Below are positions 41,003 through 52,811 of a stretch of DNA of 64,000 nucleotides, in pieces. The DNA comes from Polaromonas sp. (GTDB lineage: Bacteria > Pseudomonadota > Gammaproteobacteria > Burkholderiales > Burkholderiaceae_C). Position 1 is the first letter of the stretch. Every line of letters starts with the position of its first letter. The notes beneath the pieces were generated by a model that saw only the letters and a program-made list of their open reading frames with translations, ran no database searches and had not been told where the DNA came from. The stretch is taken from positions 1-64,000 of the forward strand of contig NZ_JAQSDL010000003.1 of the NCBI RefSeq assembly GCF_029945895.1, read 5' to 3'. A program made the translations under genes and the position numbers.

Positions 41003-41631
41003 AGCTCTACTGCTCCGACGTGCTGAACCCGCGCAAGGTCTGCGCGCTGGCCAGGCATCTGCGCCTGCCGGTTGAACGGGTACACGTGAACCTCGGCAAG
41101 GGCGAGCACAAGGCGCCGGCTTTTCTGGCGATGAACCCGAACGGCAAGGTGCCTGTGCTGGTGGACGGCGACCTGGTGCTGTGGGAGTCCAACGCCATCA
41201 TGTGTTACCTCGCGCAAAAAGCCGGCTCGGACTTGTGGCCGCAGGATGGGCGCCAATACGAGGTGCTGCGCTGGCTGATGTGGGATGCGACGGAGTTTGC
41301 GCCCAAGGCAGGCACCCTGTACTTTGAATACATCATCAAATCACGTTTCGGCGCGGGCCCGCCCGATGAAGCGGAAGTGGCACGCGCCACGGAAGGCTTC
41401 AGGCGTTTTGCCACGGTGCTGGACACGCACCTGCGCACGCACCGCTTCCTGGCCGGCGACAGCCTGACCGTGGCCGACTTCGCGGTGGCGATCACGCTGC
41501 CCTACGCCAAAGAGGCGCATCTGCCGCTGGACGACTTTCCGGAAATCCGCCGCTGGCACGGTGAAATGAGCCAGCTCGAAGGCTGGCTGGACCCGTTTGA
41601 GGAACCGCTGCCTGCAGCCGTGGCCGCATGA
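40999..41631 (+). CDS. Glutathione S-transferase family protein
   Basis: 210 aa from a GTG at 40999 that overlaps the VOC stop by four bases, so translation is coupled. Thioredoxin-fold domain: KLYCSDVLNPRKVCALARHLRL, NPNGKVPVLVDGDLVLWESNAIMCYLAQKAG. C-terminal domain: FLAGDSLTVADFAVAITLP and PEIRRWHGEMSQLEGW. Cytosolic; detoxification role by family. Confidence 0.9.
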   Translation: MKLYCSDVLNPRKVCALARHLRLPVERVHVNLGKGEHKAPAFLAMNPNGKVPVLVDGDLVLWESNAIMCYLAQKAGSDLWPQDGRQYEVLRWLMWDATEFAPKAGTLYFEYIIKSRFGAGPPDEAEVARATEGFRRFATVLDTHLRTHRFLAGDSLTVADFAVAITLPYAKEAHLPLDDFPEIRRWHGEMSQLEGWLDPFEEPLPAAVAA

Positions 41632-41747
41632 GGCTCCTGGACACTGAAACCCTGCGGCTGTACGCCACCCTGCACCGCCACTTTTAGCCCCTGACGCAAA
41701 TCCACTCACAGGAAGAGCGCCCCACCGATCCATCCAAGGAGACAGCC

Positions 41748-42194
41748 ATGCAAGTTCAACCCTACATTTTCTTTGAGGGCCGCTGTGAAGAGGCCCTGAC
41801 CTTTTACAAAAAGGCCCTGAACGCGGAAGTGACCGCGATGATGCGTTTCAGCGAGATGCCCACGACGCCGGACAATGCCGACCCCACGGGTTGCGCGTCA
41901 GGCCCCACGCCACCCCCCGACAGCATCATGCATGCGAGTTTCAAGGTCGGACAGACCGAGGTCATGGCCTCGGACGGCATGTCACAGGGCAAAGCGGAGT
42001 TCAAGGGAATTTCCCTGTCCCTCTCGCCAGCAACCGAAGCCAACGCCAGAAAAATCTTTGCCGCCCTCAGTGAAGGCGGACAGGTGCAGATGCCGCTGGC
42101 CAAGACATTTTTCTCTCCCTGCTTTGGCATGGTCGCCGACAAATTCGGCGTGTCGTGGATGGTCGTGGTGCCGGGCGAGATGCCGGCGCAGTAA
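41748..42194 (+). CDS. PhnB-like VOC family protein (second copy)
   Basis: 148 aa. QPYIFFEGRCEEALTFYKKAL and KIFAALSEGGQVQMPLAKTFFSPCFGMVADKFGVSWMVV are the PhnB-type VOC signature. AAGGAGACAGCC precedes the ATG. It differs clearly in sequence from the PhnB-like gene 1.2 kb upstream, so it is not a recent duplicate. Confidence 0.88.
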   Translation: MQVQPYIFFEGRCEEALTFYKKALNAEVTAMMRFSEMPTTPDNADPTGCASGPTPPPDSIMHASFKVGQTEVMASDGMSQGKAEFKGISLSLSPATEANARKIFAALSEGGQVQMPLAKTFFSPCFGMVADKFGVSWMVVVPGEMPAQ

Positions 42195-42229
42195 ACAGGT
42201 TTCGTTTTTAACCAAAGACACAAGACACG

Positions 42230-42715
42230 ATGGACGCAAAACCTCAACAGGAACACGTTTGGCTGCAGCAGATGCTGGGCGACTGGACCATGACCGGCGA
42301 ATGCGATATGGGGCCCGACCAGCCCGCCAGCCGCACCAAGGCCAAGGAACACGTGCGTGCATTGGGCGACTTTTTTGTGGTCTGCGAAGGTGAGGGCGAA
42401 ATGCCCGGCAGTGAAGACACCGGCTATATGTTGATGACGCTGGGTTATGACATCGCCAAGAAGAAATTCGTCGGCAGCTGGGCCGGCTCCATGATGCCCG
42501 GCATGTTTTTCTACGAAGGCCAGCTTGACGCCGCGCAGAAAGTGCTGACCCTGGACACCGAAGGCCCGAGCTTCACCGGTGACGGAACGACAGCGCGCTA
42601 CCAGGACGTGATCACGATCAAGAGCAAGAACGAACGCACCCTGCACTCGCAGACCCTGCAGCCGGACGGCAGCTGGAAACGCTTCATGATGGCGACCTAC
42701 CGGCGCGCGACGTAA
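42230..42715 (+). CDS. DUF1579 family protein
   Basis: 161 aa. QQEHVWLQQMLGDWTMTGEC at the N terminus and GYDIAKKKFVGSWAGSMMPGMFFYEGQLD in the middle are characteristic of DUF1579, a beta-barrel-like family. It is commonly encoded beside VOC and DUF899 genes, as here. Function not known. Confidence 0.85.
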   Translation: MDAKPQQEHVWLQQMLGDWTMTGECDMGPDQPASRTKAKEHVRALGDFFVVCEGEGEMPGSEDTGYMLMTLGYDIAKKKFVGSWAGSMMPGMFFYEGQLDAAQKVLTLDTEGPSFTGDGTTARYQDVITIKSKNERTLHSQTLQPDGSWKRFMMATYRRAT

Positions 42716-42731
42716 GGGGCGGAGAGAGACC

Positions 42732-43439
42732 GTGAGCACGCCACGCCCCCTGCCATCCGCCAGAGAGCTGGCCCTGAAGAACGGGGTCCGCTTCCCCAAC
42801 GAAAGCGCGGACTACCGGCGCGCCCGTGACGCGTTGCTGGCCGAGGAGATCGAACTGCGGCGCCACATCGAACGCGTGGCGCAGCAGCGGCGCGAGTTGC
42901 CGCCCGGCGGCGTGTTGCCGAAGGACTATGACCTCGTGGGCGAACACGGCCCGGTGAAATTCTCCGAACTGTTCGCAGGCAAGCAGTCATTGGTCGTGTA
43001 CAGCTACATGTTCGGACCGCAGCGCAAACGGCCCTGCCCGATGTGCACCTCGCTGCTGTCGGCCTGGGACGGCGAGGCAGAGGACGTGATGCAGCGCGTC
43101 GGGCTGGGCGTGGTGGCGCGCTCGCCGATAGAACGTTTGCTGGCCTTCAAAGAAGCCCGCGGCTGGCGCCACCTGAAACTGTATTCGGATGTGAGTGGCG
43201 ACTACACACGCGACTATGTGAGCGCGGATGACGCGGACGAGCCAGCCTTCAACGTTTTCACCCGGCAGGGCGGCAGCCTGCGCCATTTCTGGAGTGGCGA
43301 GATGGGCATGGCCACCGCCGACCCCGGCCAGGACCCGCGCGGCGCGCCTGACCTGATGCCACTGTGGACCCTGCTGGACAGCACGCCCGAAGGCCGCGGC
43401 CAAGACTGGTACCCCGAGCTCAGTTATCACCAGCCCTGA
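42732..43439 (+). CDS. DUF899 thioredoxin-like protein
   Basis: 235 aa starting with GTG at 42732 (GGAGAGAGACC upstream). The thioredoxin-like core has [44 protein letters not shown] with a CPMC motif, and [19 protein letters not shown] later on. DUF899 members are thought to be peroxiredoxin-like, but activity is not shown. Last gene of the TetR-linked run, 16 bases after DUF1579. Confidence 0.85.
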   Translation: MSTPRPLPSARELALKNGVRFPNESADYRRARDALLAEEIELRRHIERVAQQRRELPPGGVLPKDYDLVGEHGPVKFSELFAGKQSLVVYSYMFGPQRKRPCPMCTSLLSAWDGEAEDVMQRVGLGVVARSPIERLLAFKEARGWRHLKLYSDVSGDYTRDYVSADDADEPAFNVFTRQGGSLRHFWSGEMGMATADPGQDPRGAPDLMPLWTLLDSTPEGRGQDWYPELSYHQP

Positions 43440-43572
43440 CACCCGGTCCGAGGCCAGGAAAATCAACTGCGCACTGTCAACAAGCCCGGCGTCAGCAGCA
43501 TTCACGCGATCCGGTTACAGTGACGCGGGCCGCTGCACCTTCACCAGCCCCCACATCAACCGGTACCCCGAC

Positions 43573-44523
43573 TTGCCAGACATCATTTCCATTGAACATC
43601 TCAGCAAGGTCTACGCCTCAGGCTTCGAAGCCCTGAAGTCGGTCGACCTGACCATCCGGCGCGGCGAGATTTTCGCGCTGCTTGGCCCCAACGGCGCGGG
43701 CAAGACCACGCTGATCAACATCGTTTGCGGCATCGTGCGCCCCAGCTCGGGCCGCGTGATGGCCGACGGGCACGACATCGTGCACGACTACCGCGCCGCG
43801 CGTTCCAAGATCGGCCTGGTGCCGCAGGAGCTCTCGACCGATGCTTTTGAGTCCGTCTGGTCCACCGTGAGTTTCAGCCGCGGCCTGTTCGGCAAGCCGG
43901 CCAACCCGGCCTACATCGAGAAGGTGCTGCGCGACCTGTCGCTCTGGGACAAGAAGGACAGCAAGATCATGACGCTGTCGGGCGGCATGAAACGCCGCGT
44001 GCTGATCGCCAAGGCGCTGTCGCATGAGCCGCAGATCCTGTTTCTCGACGAGCCGACCGCCGGTGTCGATGTGGAGCTGCGCCAGGGCATGTGGCAGATG
44101 GTGCGCAAGCTGCAGGAAAGCGGCGTCACCATCATTTTGACCACGCATTACATCGAGGAAGCCGAAGAGATGGCCGACCGCATTGGCGTGATCAGCAAGG
44201 GCCAGCTCATTGTGGTGGAAGACAAGGACGTGCTGATGCGCAAGCTGGGCAAGAAGCAGCTCACGCTGCAGTTGCGCGCGCCGCTGGCTGCCGTGCCCCA
44301 GGCGCTTGCCGGGCTTGCGCTGGAGCTGACGGACAGCGGCCACACGCTGGTCTACACCTTCGACACCCAGCGGGAAGAAACCGGCATCGGGGAGCTGCTC
44401 AAGCAGCTGGCCGGGCTGGGCATCGACTTCAAGGACCTGCATTCGAGCGAGAGTTCGCTGGAGGACATCTTTGTGAGCCTGGTCCATGCCGACAAGCCGG
44501 CGCCCCAAAAGGAGGCCGCATGA
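43573..44523 (+). CDS. ABC-2 type transporter ATP-binding protein
   Basis: 316 aa from a TTG at 43573; the N terminus [20 protein letters not shown] fits the family start. Walker [10 protein letters not shown] (residue ~39), signature LSGGMKRR, Walker [13 protein letters not shown] and the H-loop [14 protein letters not shown] are all intact. The C-terminal ~75 residues form the extra regulatory domain common in NodI/DrrA-type exporters. Works with the permease whose ATG overlaps its stop (ATGA). Confidence 0.93.
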   Translation: MPDIISIEHLSKVYASGFEALKSVDLTIRRGEIFALLGPNGAGKTTLINIVCGIVRPSSGRVMADGHDIVHDYRAARSKIGLVPQELSTDAFESVWSTVSFSRGLFGKPANPAYIEKVLRDLSLWDKKDSKIMTLSGGMKRRVLIAKALSHEPQILFLDEPTAGVDVELRQGMWQMVRKLQESGVTIILTTHYIEEAEEMADRIGVISKGQLIVVEDKDVLMRKLGKKQLTLQLRAPLAAVPQALAGLALELTDSGHTLVYTFDTQREETGIGELLKQLAGLGIDFKDLHSSESSLEDIFVSLVHADKPAPQKEAA

Positions 44524-45281
44524 ACTGGTACGCCATCGGGGCCATTTACCGGTTTGAAATGGCGCGCACCTTCCGCACGTTGACGCAGTCGATTGTCTCG
44601 CCGGTGATTTCCACCTCGCTGTATTTCGTGGTGTTCGGCGCGGCCATCGGCTCGCGCATGGGCGACATCGACGGCATCAGCTACGGGGCCTTCATCATTC
44701 CCGGCCTGATCATGCTGTCGCTGCTCAACGAAAGCATCTCCAACTCCGCCTTTGGCATCTACATGCCCAAATGGTCGGGAACGATTTACGAGCTGCTGTC
44801 GGCGCCGGTGTCGTCCATGGAAGTGGTGATGGGCTATGTGGGGGCGGCGGCGAGCAAGTCCGTCTTGCTGGGCCTGCTGATCCTGGCCACGGCACGGCTG
44901 TTCGTGCCCTACAGCATTGCGCATCCGTTCTGGATGCTGTGCTTTCTGCTGCTGACCGCGGTGACTTTCAGCCTGTTCGGCTTCATCATCGGGCTGTGGG
45001 CCGACAACTTCCAGAAGCTGCAGGTCGTGCCCTTGATGGTGGTGACACCGCTGACGTTTCTGGGCGGCGCGTTTTATTCCATCAACATGCTGCCGCCACT
45101 GTGGCAGAAAATCGCCTTGTTCAACCCGGTGGTCTACCTGATCAGTGGATTTCGCTGGAGCTTTTACGGCGTGGCCGACGTCAACGTCGGCATCAGCGTC
45201 ATCGCCATTCTGGGCTTCCTGGCGCTGTGCCTGGGCGCGGTATGGTGGATCTTTCGCACCGGGTGGAAATTGAAGACCTGA
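44520..45281 (+). CDS. ABC-2 type transporter permease
   Basis: 253 aa with six hydrophobic segments. The ABC-2 family signature is visible in the stretch [53 protein letters not shown] precedes the overlapping ATG. With the ATPase it forms a NodJ/YadH-like exporter; YadGH-type homologues of unknown substrate are closest in appearance. Confidence 0.92.
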   Translation: MNWYAIGAIYRFEMARTFRTLTQSIVSPVISTSLYFVVFGAAIGSRMGDIDGISYGAFIIPGLIMLSLLNESISNSAFGIYMPKWSGTIYELLSAPVSSMEVVMGYVGAAASKSVLLGLLILATARLFVPYSIAHPFWMLCFLLLTAVTFSLFGFIIGLWADNFQKLQVVPLMVVTPLTFLGGAFYSINMLPPLWQKIALFNPVVYLISGFRWSFYGVADVNVGISVIAILGFLALCLGAVWWIFRTGWKLKT

Positions 45282-45370
45282 CAGGGGTGTGCCAGGGCCC
45301 TGCCAGGGCTCGCTGACGGCTGGATGAAAGCTTGTCTCGGGCGCATCCCCCTGCCAGGTCCGGCCACGAA

Positions 45371-45406
45371 AAAAGGCCCCAGTCACCGCGGTGACTGGGG
45401 CCTTTT
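45371..45406. terminator. Bidirectional terminator between ABC permease and collagen-like gene
   Basis: AAAAGGCCCCAGTCACCG (45371-45388) and CGGTGACTGGGGCCTTTT (45389-45406) form a perfect 18-base palindrome with flanking A and T runs. It serves both the rightward permease gene and the leftward lipoprotein gene. Confidence 0.88.
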
Positions 45407-45454
45407 CTTTTCATGCAGCACCAGCCCCGGAAGGGCTGGCCGCGCGATGAAAGC

Positions 45455-45907
<453 letters not shown>

Positions 45908-46008
45908 TTAAATTTACCTGCGCGGCAGGGCACGCCCTGTAGGACGAACCCACGATGGCGTGTCCGAAATTGACCGGCATCGCCGCCTCGCCCGGCAAGG
46001 GAAAACAG

Positions 46009-47136
46009 ATGTCGGTAAGCTCCACCATGACTTCTGAAAGCAACGCCATGAGCTCTTCATCTTCATCTTCATCTTCATCTTCTTCCAATACGCTCTCTCC
46101 CGTCGTCCAGGTCAAGCCGCTCGGCTTTCCGTGGGAGACGATGGACCCCTTCCTTTTTTGCGTGTACCACGACGATGCCTACCCGGCCGCCAATGCGCAG
46201 ATGGGGCCGCAAGCCGCGCTGGCGGGCCGGGCCCTGGGGCAGGATTTTTCGCGCAAGGACGGCTGGAGCATGTACCACGGCAGCGTGGTCCCGGGCTTTC
46301 CGGCCCACCCGCACCGCGGCTTTGAGACCGTCACCATCGTGCGCAAGGGGCTGATCGACCATTCGGACTCGCTGGGCGCCACCGCACGGTTCGGCCGCGG
46401 CGATGTGCAATGGCTGACGGCCGGGCAGGGCGTTGTTCATTCCGAAATGTTTCCGCTGCTCGACGCGAGCGCGCCCAACCCGCTGGAGCTGTTCCAGATC
46501 TGGCTGAACCTGCCCCGGCAGAGCAAGATGGCCAAGCCGCACTTCACCATGTTCTGGTCGCAGGACATCCCGCGCCTGAGCGCCACGGACGCGGAAGGCC
46601 GCCGCACCGAGGTGGCGGTGATTGCGGGCCGGCTCGCCGATGCCGAAGCGCCGCCGATGACGCCGCCACCCGACTCGTGGGCCGCCCAGGCCGACGCTGA
46701 CGTGGCGATCTGGACGATTCGAATGGCGCCCGGCGCGCGCTGGACCCTGCCTGCCGCCGCAGGCCAGGGCACGCGGCGCCAGCTGTATTTTTTCAAGGGC
46801 CGCACCGTCCGCATTGGCGGCCAGGCCGTCACCGCCCCTGCGGCCATCGAGCTGCGAGCCGATGCAGCGGCGGAACTGCTCAACAGCGGCAGCGAAGAGG
46901 CCGAGTTTTTGCTGCTGCAGGGCAAACCGATTGCCGAGCCGGTGGTGCAATACGGCCCGTTCGTGATGAACACCGAGGCCGAGATCGCCCAGACCCTGAG
47001 GGACTACCAGCAAACGCAATTCGGCGGCTGGCCGTTTGCGGACGACGCGCCCGTGCATGGGCGCGACCCCCTGCGGTTTGCGCGGCACCCGGATGGGCGC
47101 GAGGAGCGCCCGCCGCAATTGGCGATACGGCCATGA
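46009..47136 (+). CDS. Pirin family protein with poly-Ser N terminus
   Basis: 375 aa from ATG 46009, preceded by AAGGGAAAACAG; ATGs at 45955 and 46027 are alternatives. After a Ser-rich N terminus encoded by TCATCT hexanucleotide repeats, the cupin core begins VKPLGFPWETMDPFLFCVYH. Metal-binding residues appear as HPHRGFETVT and VVHSEMF, as in pirin (His, His, His, Glu). The C-terminal cupin has QLYFFKGRTVRIGGQ. Pirins act as redox sensors or quercetinase-like dioxygenases. Its stop overlaps the next start (ATGA). Confidence 0.9.
   Translation: MSVSSTMTSESNAMSSSSSSSSSSSSNTLSPVVQVKPLGFPWETMDPFLFCVYHDDAYPAANAQMGPQAALAGRALGQDFSRKDGWSMYHGSVVPGFPAHPHRGFETVTIVRKGLIDHSDSLGATARFGRGDVQWLTAGQGVVHSEMFPLLDASAPNPLELFQIWLNLPRQSKMAKPHFTMFWSQDIPRLSATDAEGRRTEVAVIAGRLADAEAPPMTPPPDSWAAQADADVAIWTIRMAPGARWTLPAAAGQGTRRQLYFFKGRTVRIGGQAVTAPAAIELRADAAAELLNSGSEEAEFLLLQGKPIAEPVVQYGPFVMNTEAEIAQTLRDYQQTQFGGWPFADDAPVHGRDPLRFARHPDGREERPPQLAIRP
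46051..46086 (+). repeat. TCATCT hexanucleotide repeat in the pirin gene
   Basis: Four tandem TCATCT units flanked by near copies encode the Ser run near the N terminus. Length changes would add or remove Ser pairs without shifting frame. Confidence 0.75.
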
Positions 47137-48398
47137 CGGAAAAACTGCTCTATCTGCTGCAGCGCGTGATGCGCAAGACCTGGGTGCGCTGCGTGCTGTT
47201 TTCGCTGGTGGGCGTTCTCGCCGTGGGGCTGTCGATGGTGCTCGGTCCGTCGATTCCGGAGGACGTGGCGGTCAAGCTCGGCTCGGACGCCATCGGCAGC
47301 ATGCTCAACATCATCGCAACCAGCATGCTGACGGTGGCCATTTTTTCGGCCAGTACCATGGTGTCATCGTTCACGGCGGTTGCCAGCAGCGCCACGCCCC
47401 GGGCATCGCAACTGATGATCGAGGACACCACCATCCAGAACACCCTGGCCACCTTCATTGGCGCTTTTCTTTACAGCGTCATCGCGCTGATCGGCCTGAA
47501 TGCGCGGCTCTACGGCGGCGGCGGCCGACTGGTGCTGTTTGGCTTCACCGTCGCGATTTTGTTGATTGTGGTGATCGTGCTCCTCCGATGGATCGACTAC
47601 CTGTCGGTACTTGGCAGGATGGGGGAGACCTTGCAACGGGTGGAGAAGGCGACCACCCAGGCCATGGATCAGCGCCTGTCCCGCCCCTGCCTGGGTGGCA
47701 AACCGCTTCGCCGGGGCAGCCAGGGCCGCTACACCCTGCTCTCATCCGAAACCGGATTTGTACAGCATGTGTCCATGGACATTCTCCAGAAGCTTGCCGA
47801 GGAGAACGACGACACCCTGCAGGTCCACGTGCTGCCGGGCGCCTTTGTCGAGCCCTCGACGCTGATCGTCAGCGGCGACCAGGTCATGGATGACGCCAGA
47901 CGCGAGGCCATGCGCAGCGCAGTGCTGATCGGAGCCTCTCGGACCTTTGACCATGATCCTCGGTTCGGGCTGGTGGTGTTAGGTGAAATTTCCACACGGG
48001 CGTTATCGCCGGGGGTCAACGATCCGGGCACGGCACTGGATGTGATGGCCACCGCCGTCCGGACTCTGGCGCACTGGGTACACCATCTTCATTCAAACGC
48101 AGGGACTGCCGATCTGCTGTTTGACCGCGTGAGCGCTCCCCCGCTGGATGAAGCCGGCATGCTTGACGATGTGTTTTTGCCGCTGGCGCGGTATGGGGCC
48201 GGGGCAGCGGAGGTCGGCCTCCAATTGCAACGCTCGCTCGCCGCCATCCGTCGGCTTCATCACCCCGAATTTGATACGGCGGTGCAGCAGCTCTCGCGCT
48301 ACGCCATCGCGCGCGCTGTGCATGCGGATTTGTTTGAGGCAGACGTGCAGGGCTTGCGTGAAGCCGCCGAAGAGGTGCAACGAGTCATACCCGCCTGA
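47133..48398 (+). CDS. DUF2254 membrane protein
   Basis: 421 aa. Four hydrophobic helices lie in the first ~160 residues (VRCVLFSLVGVLAVGLSMVLG, MLNIIATSMLTVAIFSASTM, NTLATFIGAFLYSVIALIG, LVLFGFTVAILLIVVIVLL). The soluble part carries the conserved DPRFGLVVLGEISTRALSPGVNDPGTALDV. That is the DUF2254 pattern. Function unknown; possibly an ion channel or transporter. Translation is coupled to the pirin gene. Confidence 0.88.
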   Translation: MTEKLLYLLQRVMRKTWVRCVLFSLVGVLAVGLSMVLGPSIPEDVAVKLGSDAIGSMLNIIATSMLTVAIFSASTMVSSFTAVASSATPRASQLMIEDTTIQNTLATFIGAFLYSVIALIGLNARLYGGGGRLVLFGFTVAILLIVVIVLLRWIDYLSVLGRMGETLQRVEKATTQAMDQRLSRPCLGGKPLRRGSQGRYTLLSSETGFVQHVSMDILQKLAEENDDTLQVHVLPGAFVEPSTLIVSGDQVMDDARREAMRSAVLIGASRTFDHDPRFGLVVLGEISTRALSPGVNDPGTALDVMATAVRTLAHWVHHLHSNAGTADLLFDRVSAPPLDEAGMLDDVFLPLARYGAGAAEVGLQLQRSLAAIRRLHHPEFDTAVQQLSRYAIARAVHADLFEADVQGLREAAEEVQRVIPA

Positions 48399-48756
48399 AC
48401 CCATCACCGGGCGCATCTGTCAGGCAAACAGCACGGCGCGCCGGCAGATGCGGTGAGATTTGAGCCTCTCCCGGCGGGCGCGGATGGCACTCACCGTTGC
48501 CGGATGTCACATGAGGTGGTTCGGGCGACTGGCCGGTTGACGGTATTGCAGAGGGTTCCCTGATCGGAGGTGATCAAGAAGGCGCCCAAGATGGCCGATG
48601 CCGCCAAAAAACCCTGGAGCGCCCCCGGCAAAAGCGCCGCTGCTCGACTTCGCCCTGACTCCACGGGGTCACTGGAATCATGACGAATAGACGGGTCAGC
48701 CGATCGGATCAAAAAAAAGCGCCTCCAGGAGGCGCTTTTTGCTGGGCTGGCAGGGT
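48399..48756. other. Gene-free region upstream of the gap terminator
   Basis: 358 bases between convergent genes. Apart from the gap terminator at its right end I see no gene or repeat. Confidence 0.5.
48711..48740 (-). terminator. Intrinsic terminator after gap
   Basis: AGCGCCTC and GAGGCGCT form an 8-base stem with a 3-base loop, flanked by runs of A on the left and T on the right. It lies about 20 bases past the gap stop and can end leftward transcription. Confidence 0.8.
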
Positions 48757-49827
<1,071 letters not shown>

Positions 49828-51879
49828 TTACTTTTTCGACAAGACCTTGCGTACGGTGTCGGCCACGTTTTCGGGTGTGAAACCGAAATGTTTGAACAGC
49901 ACCGGGGCAGGTGCGGACTCGCCGTAGCTGTCGATGCCGACGACCGCAGCGCAGCCGTATTTCCACCAGCCGTCGGTGACACCCATCTCGACCGCGATGC
50001 GCGGAATGCCTTCGGGCAGCACTTCAGACTTGTAGGCCGGCTTTTGCTTGTCAAAGGTGGTGGTGCTGGGCATGGAGACCACACGCACGGCGATTTTGTA
50101 GGTGGCCAGCAGTTCCTGCGCCTTGAGTGCCAGCTGCACTTCGGAGCCGGTGGCGATGATCACGGCCTGGGCCTTCTTGTTCAGGCCCACTTCGGCCGGC
50201 TCGGCCAGCACGTAAGCGCCCTTGCTGATTTCACCGAGGTCGGTTTTCGGCGCGTAGGGCAGGTTCTGGCGGCTGAGCAGCAGGGCCGTCGGCTTGGCCT
50301 TGTTCTGCAGGGCCACGGCCCAGGCCACAGCGGTTTCAGCCGTGTCGCCCGGACGCCAGACGTCGAGGTTGGGAATCAGGCGCAGGCTGGCAGCGTGTTC
50401 GATCGACTGGTGCGTCGGGCCGTCCTCGCCGAGGCCGATGGAGTCGTGTGTGAACACATGCACCACGCGGATTTTCATGAGTGCAGCCATGCGGATCGCG
50501 TTGCGGCTGTAGTCGCTGAAGGTCAGGAAGGTGCCGCCGTAAGGGATGTAGCCGCCATGCAGCGCGATGCCGTTCATGATGGCGGCCATGCCGAACTCGC
50601 GCACGCCGTAGTTGATGTGGCGGCCAATGACCTTGCCGCCGTCGGCCGCATCGGACATGACCACGTCGCCGGCCAGGTCGAAGCGCAGGGCGGGTGTGCT
50701 TTTTGTGTTGGTCAGGTTGGAGCCAGTCAGGTCGGCGGAGCCGCCCAGCATTTCCGGCAGGCCGGCGGTGAAGGCTTCCAGCGCGAGCTGGGAGGCCTTG
50801 CGCGAAGCCACTGTCTCGGCCTTGGTGTGGGCGCCGACCACGGTGTCCACCGCGATTTGAGAGAAGGCGCGCGGCAACTCGCCCTTCATGCGGCGCGTGA
50901 ATTCCGCCGCCAGCTCGGGGTGCGTCACCTTGTAGGCGGTGAATTTCGCGTCCCAGGCGGCTTCCAGTGCCAGGCCTTTGGCCTTGGCGTCCCAGGCTTC
51001 GTAGGCTTCCCTGGGCAGCTCGAACGGGGCGTGGGTCCAGCCCAGCGCCTCGCGCGTGAGTTTGATCTCTTCCGCGCCCAGTGGCTCGCCGTGGGCTTTG
51101 GCGGTGTTGGCGCGGTTCGGCGAGCCTTTGCCGATGTGGGTCTTGCAGACGATCAGCGTCGGTTTGTCGGCGCTGTTTTTGGCATCGGTCAGAGCGCGCG
51201 TGACGGCCTCCACATCGTGGCCGTCGATCGGGCCGATCACGTTCCAGCCGTAGGCGGCAAAACGCAGCGGCGTGTTGTCGACAAACCAGGGCGTGACCTG
51301 GCCGTCGATGGAGATGCCGTTGTCGTCGTACAGCGCGATCAGCTTGTTGAGTTTCCAGGCGCCGGCCAGGGCGCAGGCCTCGTGGCTGATGCCTTCCATC
51401 AGGCAGCCATCACCCATGAACACAAAGGTGTGGTGGTCGACGATGCTGTGGTCGGCCTGGTTGAATTCAGCGGCCATCAGTTTTTCAGCCAGCGCCATGC
51501 CGACGGCATTGCTGATGCCCTGGCCCAGCGGGCCGGTGGTGGTTTCAATGCCGGGGGTGTAGCCGAACTCGGGATGGCCGGGGGTCTTGCTGTGCAGCTG
51601 GCGGAAGTTCTTCAGTTCCTTCATGGGCAGGTCATACCCGGTCAGGTGCAGCAGCGCATAAATCAGCATCGAACCGTGGCCGTTGGACAGCACAAAACGG
51701 TCGCGGTCGAACCAGTGCGGGTTGTGCGGGCTGTGCTTCAGATGGCGGCCCCAGAGTGCGACCGCCATGTCGGCCATGCCCATGGGCGCGCCGGGGTGGC
51801 CGGAGTTGGCCTGCTGCACGGCATCCATGGCCAGAGCACGGATGGAGTTGGCCATGAGGGATGTGGGGGTGTCAGCCAT
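49828..51879 (-). CDS. tkt: Transketolase
   Basis: 683 aa from ATG 51879 ([20 protein letters not shown]). Thiamine diphosphate motif [32 protein letters not shown], the catalytic loop [30 protein letters not shown] and the C-terminal [14 protein letters not shown] are present. Moves two-carbon units between sugar phosphates in the pentose phosphate pathway, requiring Mg2+. The tkt-gap arrangement links both in one transcript. The same frame is open upstream to 52539, but that is only lack of stops in G/C-rich DNA. Confidence 0.97.
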   Translation of the reverse strand: MADTPTSLMANSIRALAMDAVQQANSGHPGAPMGMADMAVALWGRHLKHSPHNPHWFDRDRFVLSNGHGSMLIYALLHLTGYDLPMKELKNFRQLHSKTPGHPEFGYTPGIETTTGPLGQGISNAVGMALAEKLMAAEFNQADHSIVDHHTFVFMGDGCLMEGISHEACALAGAWKLNKLIALYDDNGISIDGQVTPWFVDNTPLRFAAYGWNVIGPIDGHDVEAVTRALTDAKNSADKPTLIVCKTHIGKGSPNRANTAKAHGEPLGAEEIKLTREALGWTHAPFELPREAYEAWDAKAKGLALEAAWDAKFTAYKVTHPELAAEFTRRMKGELPRAFSQIAVDTVVGAHTKAETVASRKASQLALEAFTAGLPEMLGGSADLTGSNLTNTKSTPALRFDLAGDVVMSDAADGGKVIGRHINYGVREFGMAAIMNGIALHGGYIPYGGTFLTFSDYSRNAIRMAALMKIRVVHVFTHDSIGLGEDGPTHQSIEHAASLRLIPNLDVWRPGDTAETAVAWAVALQNKAKPTALLLSRQNLPYAPKTDLGEISKGAYVLAEPAEVGLNKKAQAVIIATGSEVQLALKAQELLATYKIAVRVVSMPSTTTFDKQKPAYKSEVLPEGIPRIAVEMGVTDGWWKYGCAAVVGIDSYGESAPAPVLFKHFGFTPENVADTVRKVLSKK

Positions 51880-52020
51880 TGCTTGAAGTCCAGGGTGTGT
51901 GAAGGTCGCAGCGCCCGGTGCCGGCTCGGCCACCGGCAAGAACCGGGCACTCGGGAAAACCCCTGATTTTACGGGATGCCACCCCCTGCAGTTTGCCGCC
52001 GCGCTGCCGGCCTTCCGTGC

Positions 52021-52080
52021 TATTAATTTAGTAGCTGATGGCGCCCGATGCGTATGGGCAGGGGGCCGTTTCTTCCCATA
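52021..52080. repeat. Dispersed intergenic repeat, degenerate copy 8
   Basis: Shows TTTAGTAGCTGATGGCGCCC, a GGGCAGGGGGCCGTTTC block and CCATAAG. Between the divergent tkt and murU genes; clearly related but diverged. Confidence 0.5.
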
Positions 52081-52101
52081 AGCCGGCATAATTGCAAGCA
52101 C

Positions 52102-52794
52102 ATGAGCACCCAAGCCCTGATCCTGGCCGCCGGCCGCGGCGAACGCATGCGTCCGCTGACAGACCACCACCCCAAACCGCTGCTGCAGGTGCAGGGCAAG
52201 CCGCTGATCGTGTGGCACCTGGAACACCTGGCGCGCGCGGGTGTCACCGATGTGGTGATCAACACCGCCTGGCTGGAAGAACAGTTTTCGGCGACGCTGG
52301 GTGACGGCCGCGCCTTCGGCCTGCGCATTCGTTACTCGCACGAAGGGGCCAGGTTTGGCGGCGCACTGGAAACCGCGGGCGGCATTGCCACCGCGCTGCC
52401 GCTGCTGCAGGATGCACCCTTCTGGCTGGTGGCTGGCGACGTGTTCATGCCGGGCTTTGATTTTCCGGCAGCCGATGCGCAGCGTTTTGCGGCATCCAGC
52501 GCGCTGGCGCACATCTACCTGGTGCCCAACCCGCCGCACAACCCAAAAGGCGACTTCGGTATCAGCGACGCGGGCCTGGCGCTATCGCGTGCCGATCAGC
52601 AGTTCACCTACAGCACGGCGGGCCTGTACCGCCCGGCCCTGTTCAGGAACACACCGGCCGGGCAGAAAGCCGCACTGGCGCCGCTGCTGCGGCAGGCCAT
52701 GTCAAGCGGCGAGGTCACCGCGGCGCTATATTCAGACGCATGGACCGACGTGGGGACGCCCGAACGCCTGGCCGAATTGAACATCCCACGCTAA
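52102..52794 (+). CDS. murU: N-acetylmuramate alpha-1-phosphate uridylyltransferase-like nucleotidyltransferase
   Basis: 230 aa. The sugar-nucleotidyltransferase start [31 protein letters not shown] and [12 protein letters not shown] are intact, and the [12 protein letters not shown] end is family-typical. In Pseudomonas, MurU makes UDP-MurNAc from recycled MurNAc-1-phosphate, downstream of the kinase AmgK. AmgK is often adjacent but is not in this window. pepP follows 17 bases later. The symbol is assigned on length and motif; a generic NTP transferase cannot be excluded. Confidence 0.78.
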   Translation: MSTQALILAAGRGERMRPLTDHHPKPLLQVQGKPLIVWHLEHLARAGVTDVVINTAWLEEQFSATLGDGRAFGLRIRYSHEGARFGGALETAGGIATALPLLQDAPFWLVAGDVFMPGFDFPAADAQRFAASSALAHIYLVPNPPHNPKGDFGISDAGLALSRADQQFTYSTAGLYRPALFRNTPAGQKAALAPLLRQAMSSGEVTAALYSDAWTDVGTPERLAELNIPR

Positions 52795-52811
52795 AAAAAG
52801 ACGCCTGACCC

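Noticed and set aside
49828..52539. Transketolase frame extended to 903 codons
   Set aside because: Transketolase clearly begins at 51879; the extension reads through the intergenic repeat and opposite murU.
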